Shown piece after piece: positions 43,061-51,836 of a stretch of 64,000 bases of DNA. Made by a program: the position numbers and the translations under genes. This DNA comes from JAHDHW01 sp965220465. GTDB taxonomy: Bacteria > Bacteroidota > Bacteroidia > Chitinophagales > Saprospiraceae. The notes below the pieces were generated by a model. The model saw nothing but the letters and a program-made list of their open reading frames with translations, was not told where the DNA came from and ran no database searches. Within the stretch, counting starts at the first letter, position 1, and each line of letters starts with the position of its first letter. The stretch spans positions 744,001 to 808,000 of the forward strand of contig CBDCPZ010000023.1 in the NCBI GenBank assembly GCA_965220465.1, read 5' to 3'.

Positions 43061-44011
43061 TTATTCAGGAACTACGGCTTCGTAAAAACTAGAGGAATAG
43101 CCTCCCCAAATTCCGATTCCTCCGGTAATATTATAATCGACTTTGGTGTAGGAGGAAAATGGCCCTTGATTGACTCTGTTAAATTCCAACGTATTCCAAA
43201 AATCAAAATGTTCCTGATCAATAGTTGTCCATTTTAGGGTAACTGAATCACCACGAACAAAAAAACCGTAAACGCTTGGATCTATTTCTTCATTGAGTGG
43301 TTCAGCTTTTGAAAGTGGTAATTCGAATTCCTGGCCATTAAAAAAGCGATCATCAAAAACGGAGCTAAAAGGAGGAATTAATGGTTCGGAATTAACTGCC
43401 GTAAAATAGCGATAGAAACTTGTCAGAGAAGCCGGGTCCTTTATAAAAGTCCTCATTTCCATCAGCGAGTCAGCAACATTTCCTGATGGTTTTTTGAATT
43501 CAATGTATTCAAGAGGTACATGCTCAGGAATCATTGTTGAAGCGGTCAGCGTTTTGCCTTCAACTTCAATTTTCAAGTCATATGTTTTGCCAATTTCGCC
43601 TTCAATTTCAGAGTCGATATCAATATATACACAGAAATTAACAGTGATATCTTCAACATTTCCAACACCAAGATCTGCTAAAATTTGTTTTAACAATTCC
43701 TGTTCTTCAGGGGTAAAATTATTCCAGCAAACTTCAGTCAACGTAACATTTTTCTCACCATCAGAAACAGTAATGAAAGCATCGTGAACATAAAGACTGT
43801 CCAATTGATCAATACTAACTTCAGCAAAATAAGGCAAGCTACGGGTCAAAAGTACGTAAGGCGGAAGCGCTTGTTCTCCTCCTTCGATATATCCTTCGAC
43901 AACAATTTCTGATAGCTCAGAAGAGATATCCGGAATAAATTCTTCTTCACATCCTGCAAAAAAGGTGATAAGTATTAAACTAAAAAGACTAACTAAAATA
44001 TTATTTTTCAA
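43061..44011 (-). CDS. DUF4249 lipoprotein (TonB-receptor partner)
   Basis: This 316-residue lipoprotein (lipobox FFAGC, Cys21) has the DUF4249 core SELSEIVVEGYIEGGEQALPPYVLLTRS and a beta-rich C-terminal half. It lies 33 bp downstream of a TonB-dependent receptor on the same strand, a pairing common in Bacteroidota, and probably helps that receptor at the outer membrane surface. The available start is TTG at 44011; the in-frame TAA five codons upstream and the signal peptide leave no ATG alternative. The ligand is unknown. Confidence 0.82.
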   Translation of the reverse strand: MKNNILVSLFSLILITFFAGCEEEFIPDISSELSEIVVEGYIEGGEQALPPYVLLTRSLPYFAEVSIDQLDSLYVHDAFITVSDGEKNVTLTEVCWNNFTPEEQELLKQILADLGVGNVEDITVNFCVYIDIDSEIEGEIGKTYDLKIEVEGKTLTASTMIPEHVPLEYIEFKKPSGNVADSLMEMRTFIKDPASLTSFYRYFTAVNSEPLIPPFSSVFDDRFFNGQEFELPLSKAEPLNEEIDPSVYGFFVRGDSVTLKWTTIDQEHFDFWNTLEFNRVNQGPFSSYTKVDYNITGGIGIWGGYSSSFYEAVVPE

Positions 44012-44044
44012 AACACAATTATTTTATAAATCAAAATCAATTTG

Positions 44045-46414
44045 TTAAAAATCTTTAGCTGCTGGTTTTGCTTTCTGCTTCCATTTGAAATTCCATGTAA
44101 TTGATGGAATAATGGGAAATATAGAAACTTTATAAGCTGTTGCTTTTGCTGTCGAAGTTTCACTATTGGTTTCTGTATCATAATAAATGAAAAAAGGATT
44201 TTTACGGTTATAAATATTATACACAGAAAGTACCCATGTTGAGGTAAAGTTTTTCTTGCTGAAAGGCCTTGGAGTAAACGTAGCTGAAAAATCGAATCGA
44301 TGATAAGGATCGATCCGTGCAGAGTTGCGATTTCCGTATTCTACATTCAAGTTATTTTCAATAAAATAGATGCTCTTCAAAGGGGTAAAGGTGTTACCCG
44401 TTCCATAAACGAAAACGCCACCAACTTCGACATAGGGGCTAATTCGATAATTTAATACTACAGATAAATCATGGATTCGATCATATTTTGCAGGAAAAGG
44501 ATTGCCTTCATTTATTGCATCAAAAGTTCTTTCCGTTCTTGATAAAGTATAACCAATCCAGCCACCAAAGGCTCCCTTTTGTTTTTTCAAAAAGAGTTCA
44601 AGTCCATAAGATTTTCCATTTCCAAAAACAAATTCATTTTCAACATCATCTGTAATGTTATTGACGTAGTTTTCTCCATAATCAATCTGGTTCTTTAAAT
44701 CTTTATAATAGATTTCAATAGAAGTTTCAAAATGATTATTCATGAAATTTCTAAAATAACCGACAGCATATTGAAGCCCTTTTTGAGGTTGAACAAGCTC
44801 AGTGCTTGGAACCCAAACATCTGTCGGCAATGTGCTCGTTGAATTGCTCACCAGATGAATATATTGATTGTTAAAAGTAATGCCGGCTTTGACAGAGCTT
44901 TCAGCATCAAGACTAAATTTGCCACTTAATCGAGGTTCAATGCCAAAATAAGTTTTGACGGTTTCGAATTTCTCATACTTTTCTCCGGTAATCGAAGAGG
45001 TGTATGGCCCCAACTGAGTAAAAACAGAAGCCCGTAAACCAGCATTTATGCTCAATCGATCTGTGATTTTATAATCATCCTGAATATAAATTGCAGCTTC
45101 ATGAGCATACTTTGATTCCAAATCCGTCTGAAAATCAACATCACCTGAGGAGGCTTTGGCAATATTTGGAGTCAGCTTATGAAAAGTATAATTGATTCCA
45201 AATTTGATGTAATGTTTGACATTTGGGGCAAAATCGAAATCAATTTTAGCATTATAATCCCTTACTCCGGAAAATAAACTAAAAGAAAAATCGTCCTGAC
45301 TTCCGTCAAAAGAAAAATCATAGTCATTATAAATTGCGGAGACATTCATAAATAATTTGTCAGAATATAAATGATTCCAACGGACCGTGGCAGTGGTGTT
45401 TCCATAAGGCATTCGAAAAGCAAAACCACGTTCCACAGAGTTATAATTTAAAACATCTCTTCCAAAATAGGCACTGGCATAAAGACGGTCTTTATCAGAA
45501 AAAATATAATTTACCTTGGCGTTGAGGTCATAAAAATAATAGTTTGTCCCTTCGAAATCAGATCCTTTTAAGGCAGGCTGAGCCAAATCAAAAGCATAAG
45601 TTCGGCGGCCTGAAATCATGAAAGAACTTTTTTCTTTTTTTATTGGGCCTTCAATCGTCAATCTTGAAGCAATCAAACCAATTCCACCTTCAACCGCATA
45701 ATTTTTATTATTCCCTTCTTTCATCTGAATATCAACAACAGAAGAGAGCCTGCCTCCGTAATAAGCTGGCATTCCTCCTTTGATCAAAGAAGTATTTTTA
45801 ATCGCATCAGAATTGAAAACCGAAAAGAAACCAAACATGTGGCCACTATTGTAAACCACTGCTTCATCTAACAAAACCAGATTTTGATCAGCTCCTCCTC
45901 CCCTTACGTAAAACCCGGCACTACCCTCTCCTGCCGAAGACACTCCAGGCAGCAATTGTAATGTTTTTAAAACATCAACTTCGCCAAAAATGACTGGTAA
46001 TTTTTTGATTTCATCCATAGGCAACTCGACGGTTCCCATTTCGGTACTATTGACATTATTATCCTCTCGTTCGCCCGTCACGACTACTTCTTCAATAGTC
46101 ACCCCTTCAATCAAATTGATATTAATCCTCTGATTATCAGTTAGGTTTATAGCAATTTCCTTATCAGAATATCCCAAATATGAGAAGACAAGTGTGTACT
46201 CCTCTTTTGGCAAAGTGAGTGAATAAAAGCCATAAAGATTGGTCGCTACACCTTGTGCCGGATTGTCTTTGTTAAAAATATTTGCTGCAATCAATGTTTC
46301 ACCTGAAGCGCCATCTTTGATATAACCGCTAATTGTATAACTTTCCTGTCCGAGACACAAGACTGTTATAAAAAGAAAATTCAAGACGAAGAAAAAACGG
46401 AAAAATAGGTTCAT
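44045..46414 (-). CDS. TonB-dependent outer-membrane receptor
   Basis: This 789-residue transporter has a signal peptide (1-22, LCLGQ), a carboxypeptidase-like regulatory domain (about 25-110: YTISGYIKDGASGETLIAANIF...YGFYSLTLPKEEYTLVFSYLGY), a plug with VVVTGERED and LLPGVSSAGEGSAGFYVRGGGADQNLVLLDE (about 150-185), and a long barrel to the C-terminus. It imports ligands using energy from TonB. Its substrate cannot be read; the DUF4249 lipoprotein follows directly. Length is typical for non-SusC TonB receptors. It is outside any obvious polysaccharide utilisation locus. Confidence 0.92.
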   Translation of the reverse strand: MNLFFRFFFVLNFLFITVLCLGQESYTISGYIKDGASGETLIAANIFNKDNPAQGVATNLYGFYSLTLPKEEYTLVFSYLGYSDKEIAINLTDNQRININLIEGVTIEEVVVTGEREDNNVNSTEMGTVELPMDEIKKLPVIFGEVDVLKTLQLLPGVSSAGEGSAGFYVRGGGADQNLVLLDEAVVYNSGHMFGFFSVFNSDAIKNTSLIKGGMPAYYGGRLSSVVDIQMKEGNNKNYAVEGGIGLIASRLTIEGPIKKEKSSFMISGRRTYAFDLAQPALKGSDFEGTNYYFYDLNAKVNYIFSDKDRLYASAYFGRDVLNYNSVERGFAFRMPYGNTTATVRWNHLYSDKLFMNVSAIYNDYDFSFDGSQDDFSFSLFSGVRDYNAKIDFDFAPNVKHYIKFGINYTFHKLTPNIAKASSGDVDFQTDLESKYAHEAAIYIQDDYKITDRLSINAGLRASVFTQLGPYTSSITGEKYEKFETVKTYFGIEPRLSGKFSLDAESSVKAGITFNNQYIHLVSNSTSTLPTDVWVPSTELVQPQKGLQYAVGYFRNFMNNHFETSIEIYYKDLKNQIDYGENYVNNITDDVENEFVFGNGKSYGLELFLKKQKGAFGGWIGYTLSRTERTFDAINEGNPFPAKYDRIHDLSVVLNYRISPYVEVGGVFVYGTGNTFTPLKSIYFIENNLNVEYGNRNSARIDPYHRFDFSATFTPRPFSKKNFTSTWVLSVYNIYNRKNPFFIYYDTETNSETSTAKATAYKVSIFPIIPSITWNFKWKQKAKPAAKDF

Positions 46415-46534
46415 AAAATTTAATCTTATCCCTGTTGTGAATATTACAACTAAAGAACACCTTATTTTGAATTTTGTTATTATAAATACTATTTTTTGTT
46501 GTCGTTATTTTGCTAAATCAATTGGGACAAAAAA

Positions 46535-47338
46535 TTACTCCTTCAAAAGAATGGGACGGATTTTAAATCCTTCCTTTTTTAACAATCGAAGCACCCCTTT
46601 TTGGCCGCTAAGATGACCAGCACCGATAGAGACAAAAATGCTTTGCTCATTGGCCATTGCCGCAATACGTTTTGCCATTATTTTGTTTCTGTCAAAGAGT
46701 AATATTTTGCGCAATCCTTTCGCATTTTTATTAGCTGCATTGTATAATTTTTGAATGTCGGAAGTTTCATAATCTGCAGTCATTGTCAAAAGCTGCTTTC
46801 GAAATTTTTTAAAATTCTTAGCCATCCAGACTAATGATTTTTTTTGAAAATCGATTGAGATCTTATTTAAAATTTCGATTTGTTCTTCAAAACTTTCTAT
46901 ACCAAGGGTTATCTTTTCATTTTGCACGGCAAATTGATGCAAAGTGGCATCAAGAGAAAGCGGCATATCTGATGAAAGGAGGCGTTCGGTGATGATATTT
47001 AATATTAGAAGAGGTTGGCTTCTTTCAAAATGAGCAAGTGGAATGCCAACTAATTTCTTAAATATTTTATCGACTTTTTTATAGTTTTTGGGTTTCAAAA
47101 TAGAACTAAGCGTTTGATTTTCAGGCAAGTCCATTGAGTCTGCCATTAACATATGATCCACTTCTTCCATATTTATTTCGGCAGCGTAAGTATCGCACTC
47201 TAAAATCTTGCTTTCAACCAGGTCCCGATACTTAAAAGCGCGTAGGTCTCTAACATGCATTGTTCCAAAAACATAACTTTGCTGGTCCTTTTTACTGTTT
47301 TCCAATTTCCACAGAAGTGTTTTTTTCTTTTTTTTCAT
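46535..47338 (-). CDS. TraB/GumN family protein, cytoplasmic form
   Basis: This 267-residue protein matches the TraB/GumN family: SYVFGTMHVRDLRA (about 21-34), a central helical part, and VSIGAGHLSGQKGVLRLLKKEGF (about 236-258) with the second conserved His. Two separated Gly-x-His motifs are thought to form a metal site. It lacks a signal peptide (the start is MKKKKKTLLW), unlike many bacterial members that are exported. Function is not established. Monocistronic, 102 bp upstream of lrp's end. Confidence 0.82.
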   Translation of the reverse strand: MKKKKKTLLWKLENSKKDQQSYVFGTMHVRDLRAFKYRDLVESKILECDTYAAEINMEEVDHMLMADSMDLPENQTLSSILKPKNYKKVDKIFKKLVGIPLAHFERSQPLLILNIITERLLSSDMPLSLDATLHQFAVQNEKITLGIESFEEQIEILNKISIDFQKKSLVWMAKNFKKFRKQLLTMTADYETSDIQKLYNAANKNAKGLRKILLFDRNKIMAKRIAAMANEQSIFVSIGAGHLSGQKGVLRLLKKEGFKIRPILLKE

Positions 47339-47386
47339 CGTGCAATTACATAAGTTTTTGGACTAAAATATCAGCTTATTAAACAA

Positions 47387-47417
47387 AACCGCTACTGAAA
47401 AACATTCGGCAGCGGTT
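47387..47417 (-). terminator. Terminator of the lrp gene
   Basis: On the minus strand AACCGCTGCCGAA pairs with TTCAGTAGCGGTT apart from two non-Watson-Crick positions, with a 5-base loop, followed by TTTTG. It lies 24 bp past the stop at 47441. Confidence 0.75.
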
Positions 47418-47440
47418 CCTGGTTTATTTTTTATAAAAAT

Positions 47441-47914
47441 CTAGTCGTATTTATACGGAAGAAGCTTAGAATCTTTTACGGTAGACAATGTCATCAAAGT
47501 TTTCAATCGCTCGATTTCTTCGATCTGGGTTAGTGTTTTAAACAACAACTTTTCATAGGTTGGAATATCTTTACAAACGATTTTAATAAGAAAATCTGCT
47601 TCGCCTGTTATGATATAACATTCCGTGATTTCCTCTATCAATTTGATTTTTTCCAGAAAATGATTCAAAGCATTTTCTTTTTGCCATGCCAGGGAAACAA
47701 GTGCAAATGTTTTGACACTCAGCCCTATCGTTTGAGGATTGACCTGTGCATGGTAACTCTCAATAATTCCAGAAAGCTCTAATTTTTTAACACGCTCAAG
47801 TGTCGGTGCTGGAGAAAGTCCGATTTTTTTTGAAAGATCGAGATTGGTAATCTTGCTATTCTCTTGCAGGATTTTTAAAATTTTCAAATCGATTTTATCA
47901 AGCTTTTCAGTCAT
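47441..47914 (-). CDS. Lrp/AsnC-family transcriptional regulator
   Basis: This 157-residue regulator has an N-terminal winged helix-turn-helix (about 5-55: IDLKILKILQENSKITNLDLSKKIGLSPAPTLERVKKLE) and a C-terminal amino-acid-binding RAM domain (about 65-150: SLAWQKENALNHFLEKIKLIEEITECYIITGEADFLIKIVCKDI). Members sense amino acids and control their metabolism. It is divergently placed relative to nothing here but lies just beyond the glutamate dehydrogenase gene on the same strand, with terminators in between, so a regulatory link to gdh is plausible but not shown. Confidence 0.93.
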   Translation of the reverse strand: MTEKLDKIDLKILKILQENSKITNLDLSKKIGLSPAPTLERVKKLELSGIIESYHAQVNPQTIGLSVKTFALVSLAWQKENALNHFLEKIKLIEEITECYIITGEADFLIKIVCKDIPTYEKLLFKTLTQIEEIERLKTLMTLSTVKDSKLLPYKYD

Positions 47915-47963
47915 CAGATAGGGATTTTACAAAATTTATAATTAATGCGTTATTAACAAGCCG

Positions 47964-47994
47964 CAAATATATCTACAAAAAAATAAATTGCAAA
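47964..47994 (-). promoter_or_regulatory. Promoter of the lrp gene
   Basis: On the minus strand TTTG (47994-47991), exactly 19 bp, and TATATTTG (47971-47964) match TTTG-N19-TAnnTTTG perfectly. The predicted start is about 43 nt before the lrp ATG. Confidence 0.65.
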
Positions 47995-48084
47995 GAAAAC
48001 GGCAGAATACCTTTGTTAATTTTATATTAAATGGTTTTTTTAATAAAAAGTTCAATAATATTTTGTGAATACAAAATCAAAAGA

Positions 48085-48121
48085 AAAGCGGCAAATTGAA
48101 AATAAATCGATTTGCCGCTTT
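48085..48121 (-). terminator. Terminator of the glutamate dehydrogenase gene
   Basis: AAAGCGGCAAAT (48085-48096) and ATTTGCCGCTTT (48110-48121) form a perfect 12-bp stem with a 13-base loop, followed by T-rich sequence on the minus strand. It is 23 bp past the stop at 48145 and isolates lrp. Confidence 0.88.
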
Positions 48122-48144
48122 AAAATTATTGTTAAAAAGGGTAC

Positions 48145-49566
48145 TTATGGAAAAATACCCAATGCTAAATAATCACTACTTACTTTTTTTAGCGCATTGA
48201 TAAAAGCTGCTGTTCTAAGATCTTCAACTCCTCTTTTTCGTTTCATAACTACACGAATTTGTTGATAGGCCGTAATCATTGTTTCCTCTAATCCGGAACG
48301 CACCAAATCAATTTCGTCAGCTCCTTTTGTCAAAACTTCTTTTTCTCTCGTATTGATACTTCTTCCAGTTTCTCTTTCAACAAGGCTTACTAAATTATTG
48401 TAAGTATTTTGGTTGTAGCGTTTTTCCATCCTTCCAAAACGCATATGGGTCAGATTTTTCAACCATTCGAAATAAGAAACTGTTACACCTCCTGCATTGA
48501 TGTACATATCCGGGATTACCATGATACCTTTTTTAAGCAGGATTACTTCGGCATCCGCTGTCACAGGTCCGTTTGCAGCTTCAGCAATAATTTTCGCTTT
48601 TACTTTTGATGCATTTTCAATGGTGATCTGGTTTTCCAATGCAGCTGGCACCAAAATATCAACTTCTAATTCAAGAACATCTTTTCTGGATTTCATTTTT
48701 TTCGATCCAGGGAACCCAATAATTGAGCCTGTATCTTTTCGAAACTTAGCTAATTGCTTGATGTCAATTCCTTTTTCACTATAAATTCCACCTTCATATT
48801 CAGCAACTGCAACAACCTTAACTCCACCTTCCTCCTGCGAAATAAGTCCGGTATAATAACCCACATTTCCTAAGCCCTGAATTGCCATTGTTTTACCTTC
48901 TAAACCAGGTTCCAGTCCCAGTTTTTTCATATCATCTTTGTAGCTGGTTGCTTCTTTCAAAGCGTAAAAAACACCACGCCCTGTTGCTTCAGTCCTTCCT
49001 TGAATTCCACTTTGCGTTACAGGTTTTCCGGTAACACAACCCGCAGCATCAATTTCGCCTCCCTTAAAAGTAGAATAAGTATCGAGAATCCAGGCCATTT
49101 CCCTTGAGCCCGTTCCATAATCAGGTGCAGGCACATCAATACCAGGTCCGATAAAATTTTTGCGAATTAATTCTGTGGTATAACGCCTTGTAATTTTTTG
49201 TAACTGAGAAGTGGTATAATTTCGTGGAGAGATTTTCACTCCTCCCTTTGCACCACCAAAAGGAACGTCAACAAGCGCACATTTGTAAGTCATCAAACTT
49301 GCCAAAGCCATAACTTCCTCTTGATTAACCTTTGAACTGTAACGAATTCCACCTTTTGTTGGAAGGCGGTGATGGCTGTGTTGGACCCGATAAGCCTCAA
49401 TAACTTGATATTCATTACCAATTTTTACAGGAAACTGCATTTGGTAAACAGAATTACAAACTCTGATTTGTTCTAGCAAACCTTTTGGCAATCCGGTGTG
49501 ATGAGCAGCTTTGTCAAAATTTTTGTTGACACTTCCTAAGAACCCACCATTTTTAGCATTACTCAT
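48145..49566 (-). CDS. Glu/Leu/Phe/Val dehydrogenase (glutamate dehydrogenase type)
   Basis: This 473-residue oxidoreductase interconverts glutamate and 2-oxoglutarate (or another amino-acid/keto-acid pair). The substrate domain has AYRVQHSHHRLPTKGGIRYS (58-77) and the catalytic lysine region VPFGGAKGGVKISP (Lys107), with APDYGTGSREMAWILDTYS later. The nucleotide domain carries AIQGLGNVGYYTG (about 221-233). Length is slightly longer than the usual 420-450. Its ATG overlaps the stop of the ccmD-like gene (49563-49566), so it is coupled to the cytochrome c maturation genes. The amino-acid specificity is not proven. Confidence 0.92.
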   Translation of the reverse strand: MSNAKNGGFLGSVNKNFDKAAHHTGLPKGLLEQIRVCNSVYQMQFPVKIGNEYQVIEAYRVQHSHHRLPTKGGIRYSSKVNQEEVMALASLMTYKCALVDVPFGGAKGGVKISPRNYTTSQLQKITRRYTTELIRKNFIGPGIDVPAPDYGTGSREMAWILDTYSTFKGGEIDAAGCVTGKPVTQSGIQGRTEATGRGVFYALKEATSYKDDMKKLGLEPGLEGKTMAIQGLGNVGYYTGLISQEEGGVKVVAVAEYEGGIYSEKGIDIKQLAKFRKDTGSIIGFPGSKKMKSRKDVLELEVDILVPAALENQITIENASKVKAKIIAEAANGPVTADAEVILLKKGIMVIPDMYINAGGVTVSYFEWLKNLTHMRFGRMEKRYNQNTYNNLVSLVERETGRSINTREKEVLTKGADEIDLVRSGLEETMITAYQQIRVVMKRKRGVEDLRTAAFINALKKVSSDYLALGIFP

Positions 49567-49775
49567 TTATTCTTTATTTGATTTTCTAATTTGGTTAGTT
49601 TACGATCGAGATAGATGAGAAAGACAACTATTCCAATGAAAATCGCCAAAATAACTGCAACGACAACGTATATTTTTCCGATTGAACGCGCAAAATCCTG
49701 GCTTTCCGCTTGCGCTTGTAAATTAGTGCAAAGGAAGGTCAAAAAATAAAGGAGGAATAACTTTGCTTTTGTCAT
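49563..49775 (-). CDS. ccmD: CcmD-like heme exporter subunit
   Basis: This 70-residue protein has a signal-like start followed by one membrane helix (about 33-55: IYVVVAVILAIFIGIVVFLIY) and a charged tail LDRKLTKLENQ, as in CcmD. CcmD holds the CcmABC heme complex together. It sits directly downstream of ccmC on the same strand (105-bp gap) and overlaps gdh by 4 bp. Small size makes the family call rest on topology and context. Confidence 0.75.
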   Translation of the reverse strand: MTKAKLFLLYFLTFLCTNLQAQAESQDFARSIGKIYVVVAVILAIFIGIVVFLIYLDRKLTKLENQIKNK

Positions 49776-49880
49776 CTCTTTTAAGTTGCGAGCAAAACTC
49801 GTTTAATTTTTTTACTAAAGCAAATTTTTCATCAAGTGTTGGGAAAAATTATCAAGTGATTTTTGTCAAAAAAAATAGCT

Positions 49881-50933
49881 TTAAGACTCCATTATTTTTT
49901 CTTTTAAATTTTGTATCCGAAATACGATTTGTGAGATCCATACACCCATCAAAGTCCAGCCAATTATTGCAGGATAAAAAACCATTCGCATTGTGTTATC
50001 GAGATCTTCTCCACCCATTGCCGGGTTTCCACCATTGCCAGGATGCAGGCTGTCGGTCAATCGGGGAATAACAAAAATCAATGGAATCAAAGCCGCAAAT
50101 GCAAAAATATTGTAAACAGCAGCGATCCGAGCTCTTTTTTCGTAATCATCAAAACTACTTCTCAAAACAAAATAAGCCAGATAAATCAACAGAGCAATTG
50201 CTGTCATGTTGAGTTTTACTTCTTCCCACGTCCAATAAGTTCCCCAGGTATCTTTAGCCCATATCGATCCGGTAATAATTCCCAGCATTCCGAAGAGTGT
50301 TCCAACCATGGTAAAAGACATCGATTTTTGGTCATGCTCCATTCTGGAATTTCTCAAATACTGAAAACTATGTACCACAGAAGCTATCAACAATATTATC
50401 ATCGCAAACCACAAACAAACATGAAAGTAAGTGTTTCTAATCGTTTCGTAAAGAATACTACGAAATGGAAAATTGATTCCGGATTTACGATTAAGATTTT
50501 CAATGGGCGAGCTTTTCCAGTCCGTCTCTGATACTACACTATTCGTGGTTTGCTTGATGATTAATTTAGATGGCAAAACGATAGCCCCATCAAAGTCATT
50601 ATCGATTATCAAAGAAGCATCAGTTAAATTATCTTTCGTAGGCAATCCCGCAGGAATAGTGAAAGAGACTTTTATTTTAGTGTCACTGTTAATTTCAATC
50701 TTATTGGCTTGAACAGCATGTTCGTTATCCAGTTTTATCCAGGATCTTATTTCACTTTTAGCTTTTGTAAAATACGTATTATAACCATTGACAATTAAAG
50801 TAACCGAATTGCCTGTCTCCAGACTTGTAGGCTCAACATTCAAAATACCTGGTTTTAAAGGAATAAGAAGGCCAGCAGTATATGTGTATAATAAGATTAC
50901 AACTCCTAAAACTTTCCACCAGTTTTTTCTCAT
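49881..50933 (-). CDS. ccmC: Cytochrome c assembly protein CcmC/CcsA-type
   Basis: This 350-residue protein delivers heme for cytochrome c assembly. After a first membrane helix (8-24) an extra periplasmic domain of about 140 residues (26-168, beta-rich, Ig-like with LEVGNSVTLIVNG-type strands) is inserted. Then come the usual membrane helices from about 170, with the heme-handling tryptophan motif WGTYWTW (230-236), His171, His189 and His297. The motif reads WE rather than WD after it. Standard CcmC is about 220 residues, so the insertion explains the length. It lies between ccmB and ccmD in an apparent operon. Confidence 0.9.
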   Translation of the reverse strand: MRKNWWKVLGVVILLYTYTAGLLIPLKPGILNVEPTSLETGNSVTLIVNGYNTYFTKAKSEIRSWIKLDNEHAVQANKIEINSDTKIKVSFTIPAGLPTKDNLTDASLIIDNDFDGAIVLPSKLIIKQTTNSVVSETDWKSSPIENLNRKSGINFPFRSILYETIRNTYFHVCLWFAMIILLIASVVHSFQYLRNSRMEHDQKSMSFTMVGTLFGMLGIITGSIWAKDTWGTYWTWEEVKLNMTAIALLIYLAYFVLRSSFDDYEKRARIAAVYNIFAFAALIPLIFVIPRLTDSLHPGNGGNPAMGGEDLDNTMRMVFYPAIIGWTLMGVWISQIVFRIQNLKEKIMES

Positions 50934-51019
50934 TGTACTTAAAAATTAAAGGTTATTGGATTTACAAAGTTGCTATTTTCTTTTTCAAAATCATGCTATC
51001 ATTTTAAAAAATGCTTTTT

Positions 51020-51679
51020 TTAATCTCTCCACAAAAATGGGAACAGAAAAAAAGTCATTGAAATCAATATCAAATCAATCGCTAATAATGTGGCAATATC
51101 TTTCCAAATGGCTGTGTCTTGCATCAAACGCAAAGCATTGGCTGATAATTTAATTAAAATAAGTATTATCGGAATGATAATCGGAAAGCTCAAAATCGCC
51201 ATCAAAGTTGAGCTGTTATTTGCCTTTGCCGAAATGGCAGAAATAAAGGTGAACGTAATTGAAAAACCAACGCTCCCTAGAAACAGAGCAATAAAAAATT
51301 GAACATTATCTTTTACCGGATTACCAGCGACCAAGCTGAAAAATGCAAAGGTCAAAAATGATAAAAGCAGCAAAAGTCCTGAATTATAAATGACTTTGGA
51401 TAAAATGATCGCAGTCGGATTGGCCAAAGTGTAATAATAAAGCTGCCGATTACTGTTTTCCTGGACAAAGCTTTTGGCAATTGCATTAACTGAAGCAAAA
51501 AGAATGATGATCCAAAAAAGGGTGTTCCATGAATTCGGATCTACTTTTTTAAAAGAAGTATACACAATAAATACGGTAGAAAGGACATACAACAAAATCC
51601 CGCTGATGGCATACTTTTGACGCCATTCCAGCAAAATTTCTTTTCTCAGTAAAAATGCTATTTCTTTTAGAATCATCAT
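51020..51679 (-). CDS. ccmB: Heme exporter protein CcmB
   Basis: This integral membrane protein (219 residues) is a channel component of the CcmABCD heme export complex. It begins MMILKEIAFLLRKEILLEWRQKYAISG, has six membrane helices, and the NAIAKSFVQENSNRQLYYYTLANPTAIILSKVIYN segment conserved in CcmB. The start is chosen at ATG 51679: a longer frame begins with TTG 51691, but a TAnnTTTG-type box (51689-51696, minus strand TACTTTTG) overlaps that codon, favouring the downstream ATG. It is first in the ccmB-ccmC-ccmD-gdh group. No ccmA is in this window. Confidence 0.9.
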   Translation of the reverse strand: MMILKEIAFLLRKEILLEWRQKYAISGILLYVLSTVFIVYTSFKKVDPNSWNTLFWIIILFASVNAIAKSFVQENSNRQLYYYTLANPTAIILSKVIYNSGLLLLLSFLTFAFFSLVAGNPVKDNVQFFIALFLGSVGFSITFTFISAISAKANNSSTLMAILSFPIIIPIILILIKLSANALRLMQDTAIWKDIATLLAIDLILISMTFFLFPFLWRD

Positions 51680-51688
51680 TTGATGCCG

Positions 51689-51696
51689 CAAAAGTA
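51689..51696 (-). promoter_or_regulatory. Putative -7 box of the ccmB operon
   Basis: The minus strand reads TACTTTTG, an exact TAnnTTTG match, 10 bp before the chosen ATG. It implies a very short leader. The -33 element is not clear. Confidence 0.4.
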
Positions 51697-51752
51697 AGCA
51701 AATTCGTCAGTATGTTTGTCAATCCATGGTAAGATAAAAGGAGTAAAAAGAA

Positions 51753-51788
51753 AAAGGATTTCACTCAATCATTTGAGCAAAATCCTTT
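51753..51788 (-). terminator. Terminator after the small T9SS cargo gene
   Basis: AAAGGATTT (51753-51761) and AAATCCTTT (51780-51788) form a 9-bp stem, with an inner CTCAA/TTGAG (51763-51767, 51773-51777) extension, followed by A/T-rich sequence. It separates the cargo gene (51837) from ccmB. Confidence 0.8.
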
Positions 51789-51836
51789 CTGAAAAACCAA
51801 TTAAGAATAATCAACAACAATAGTTCTCTAATATTT

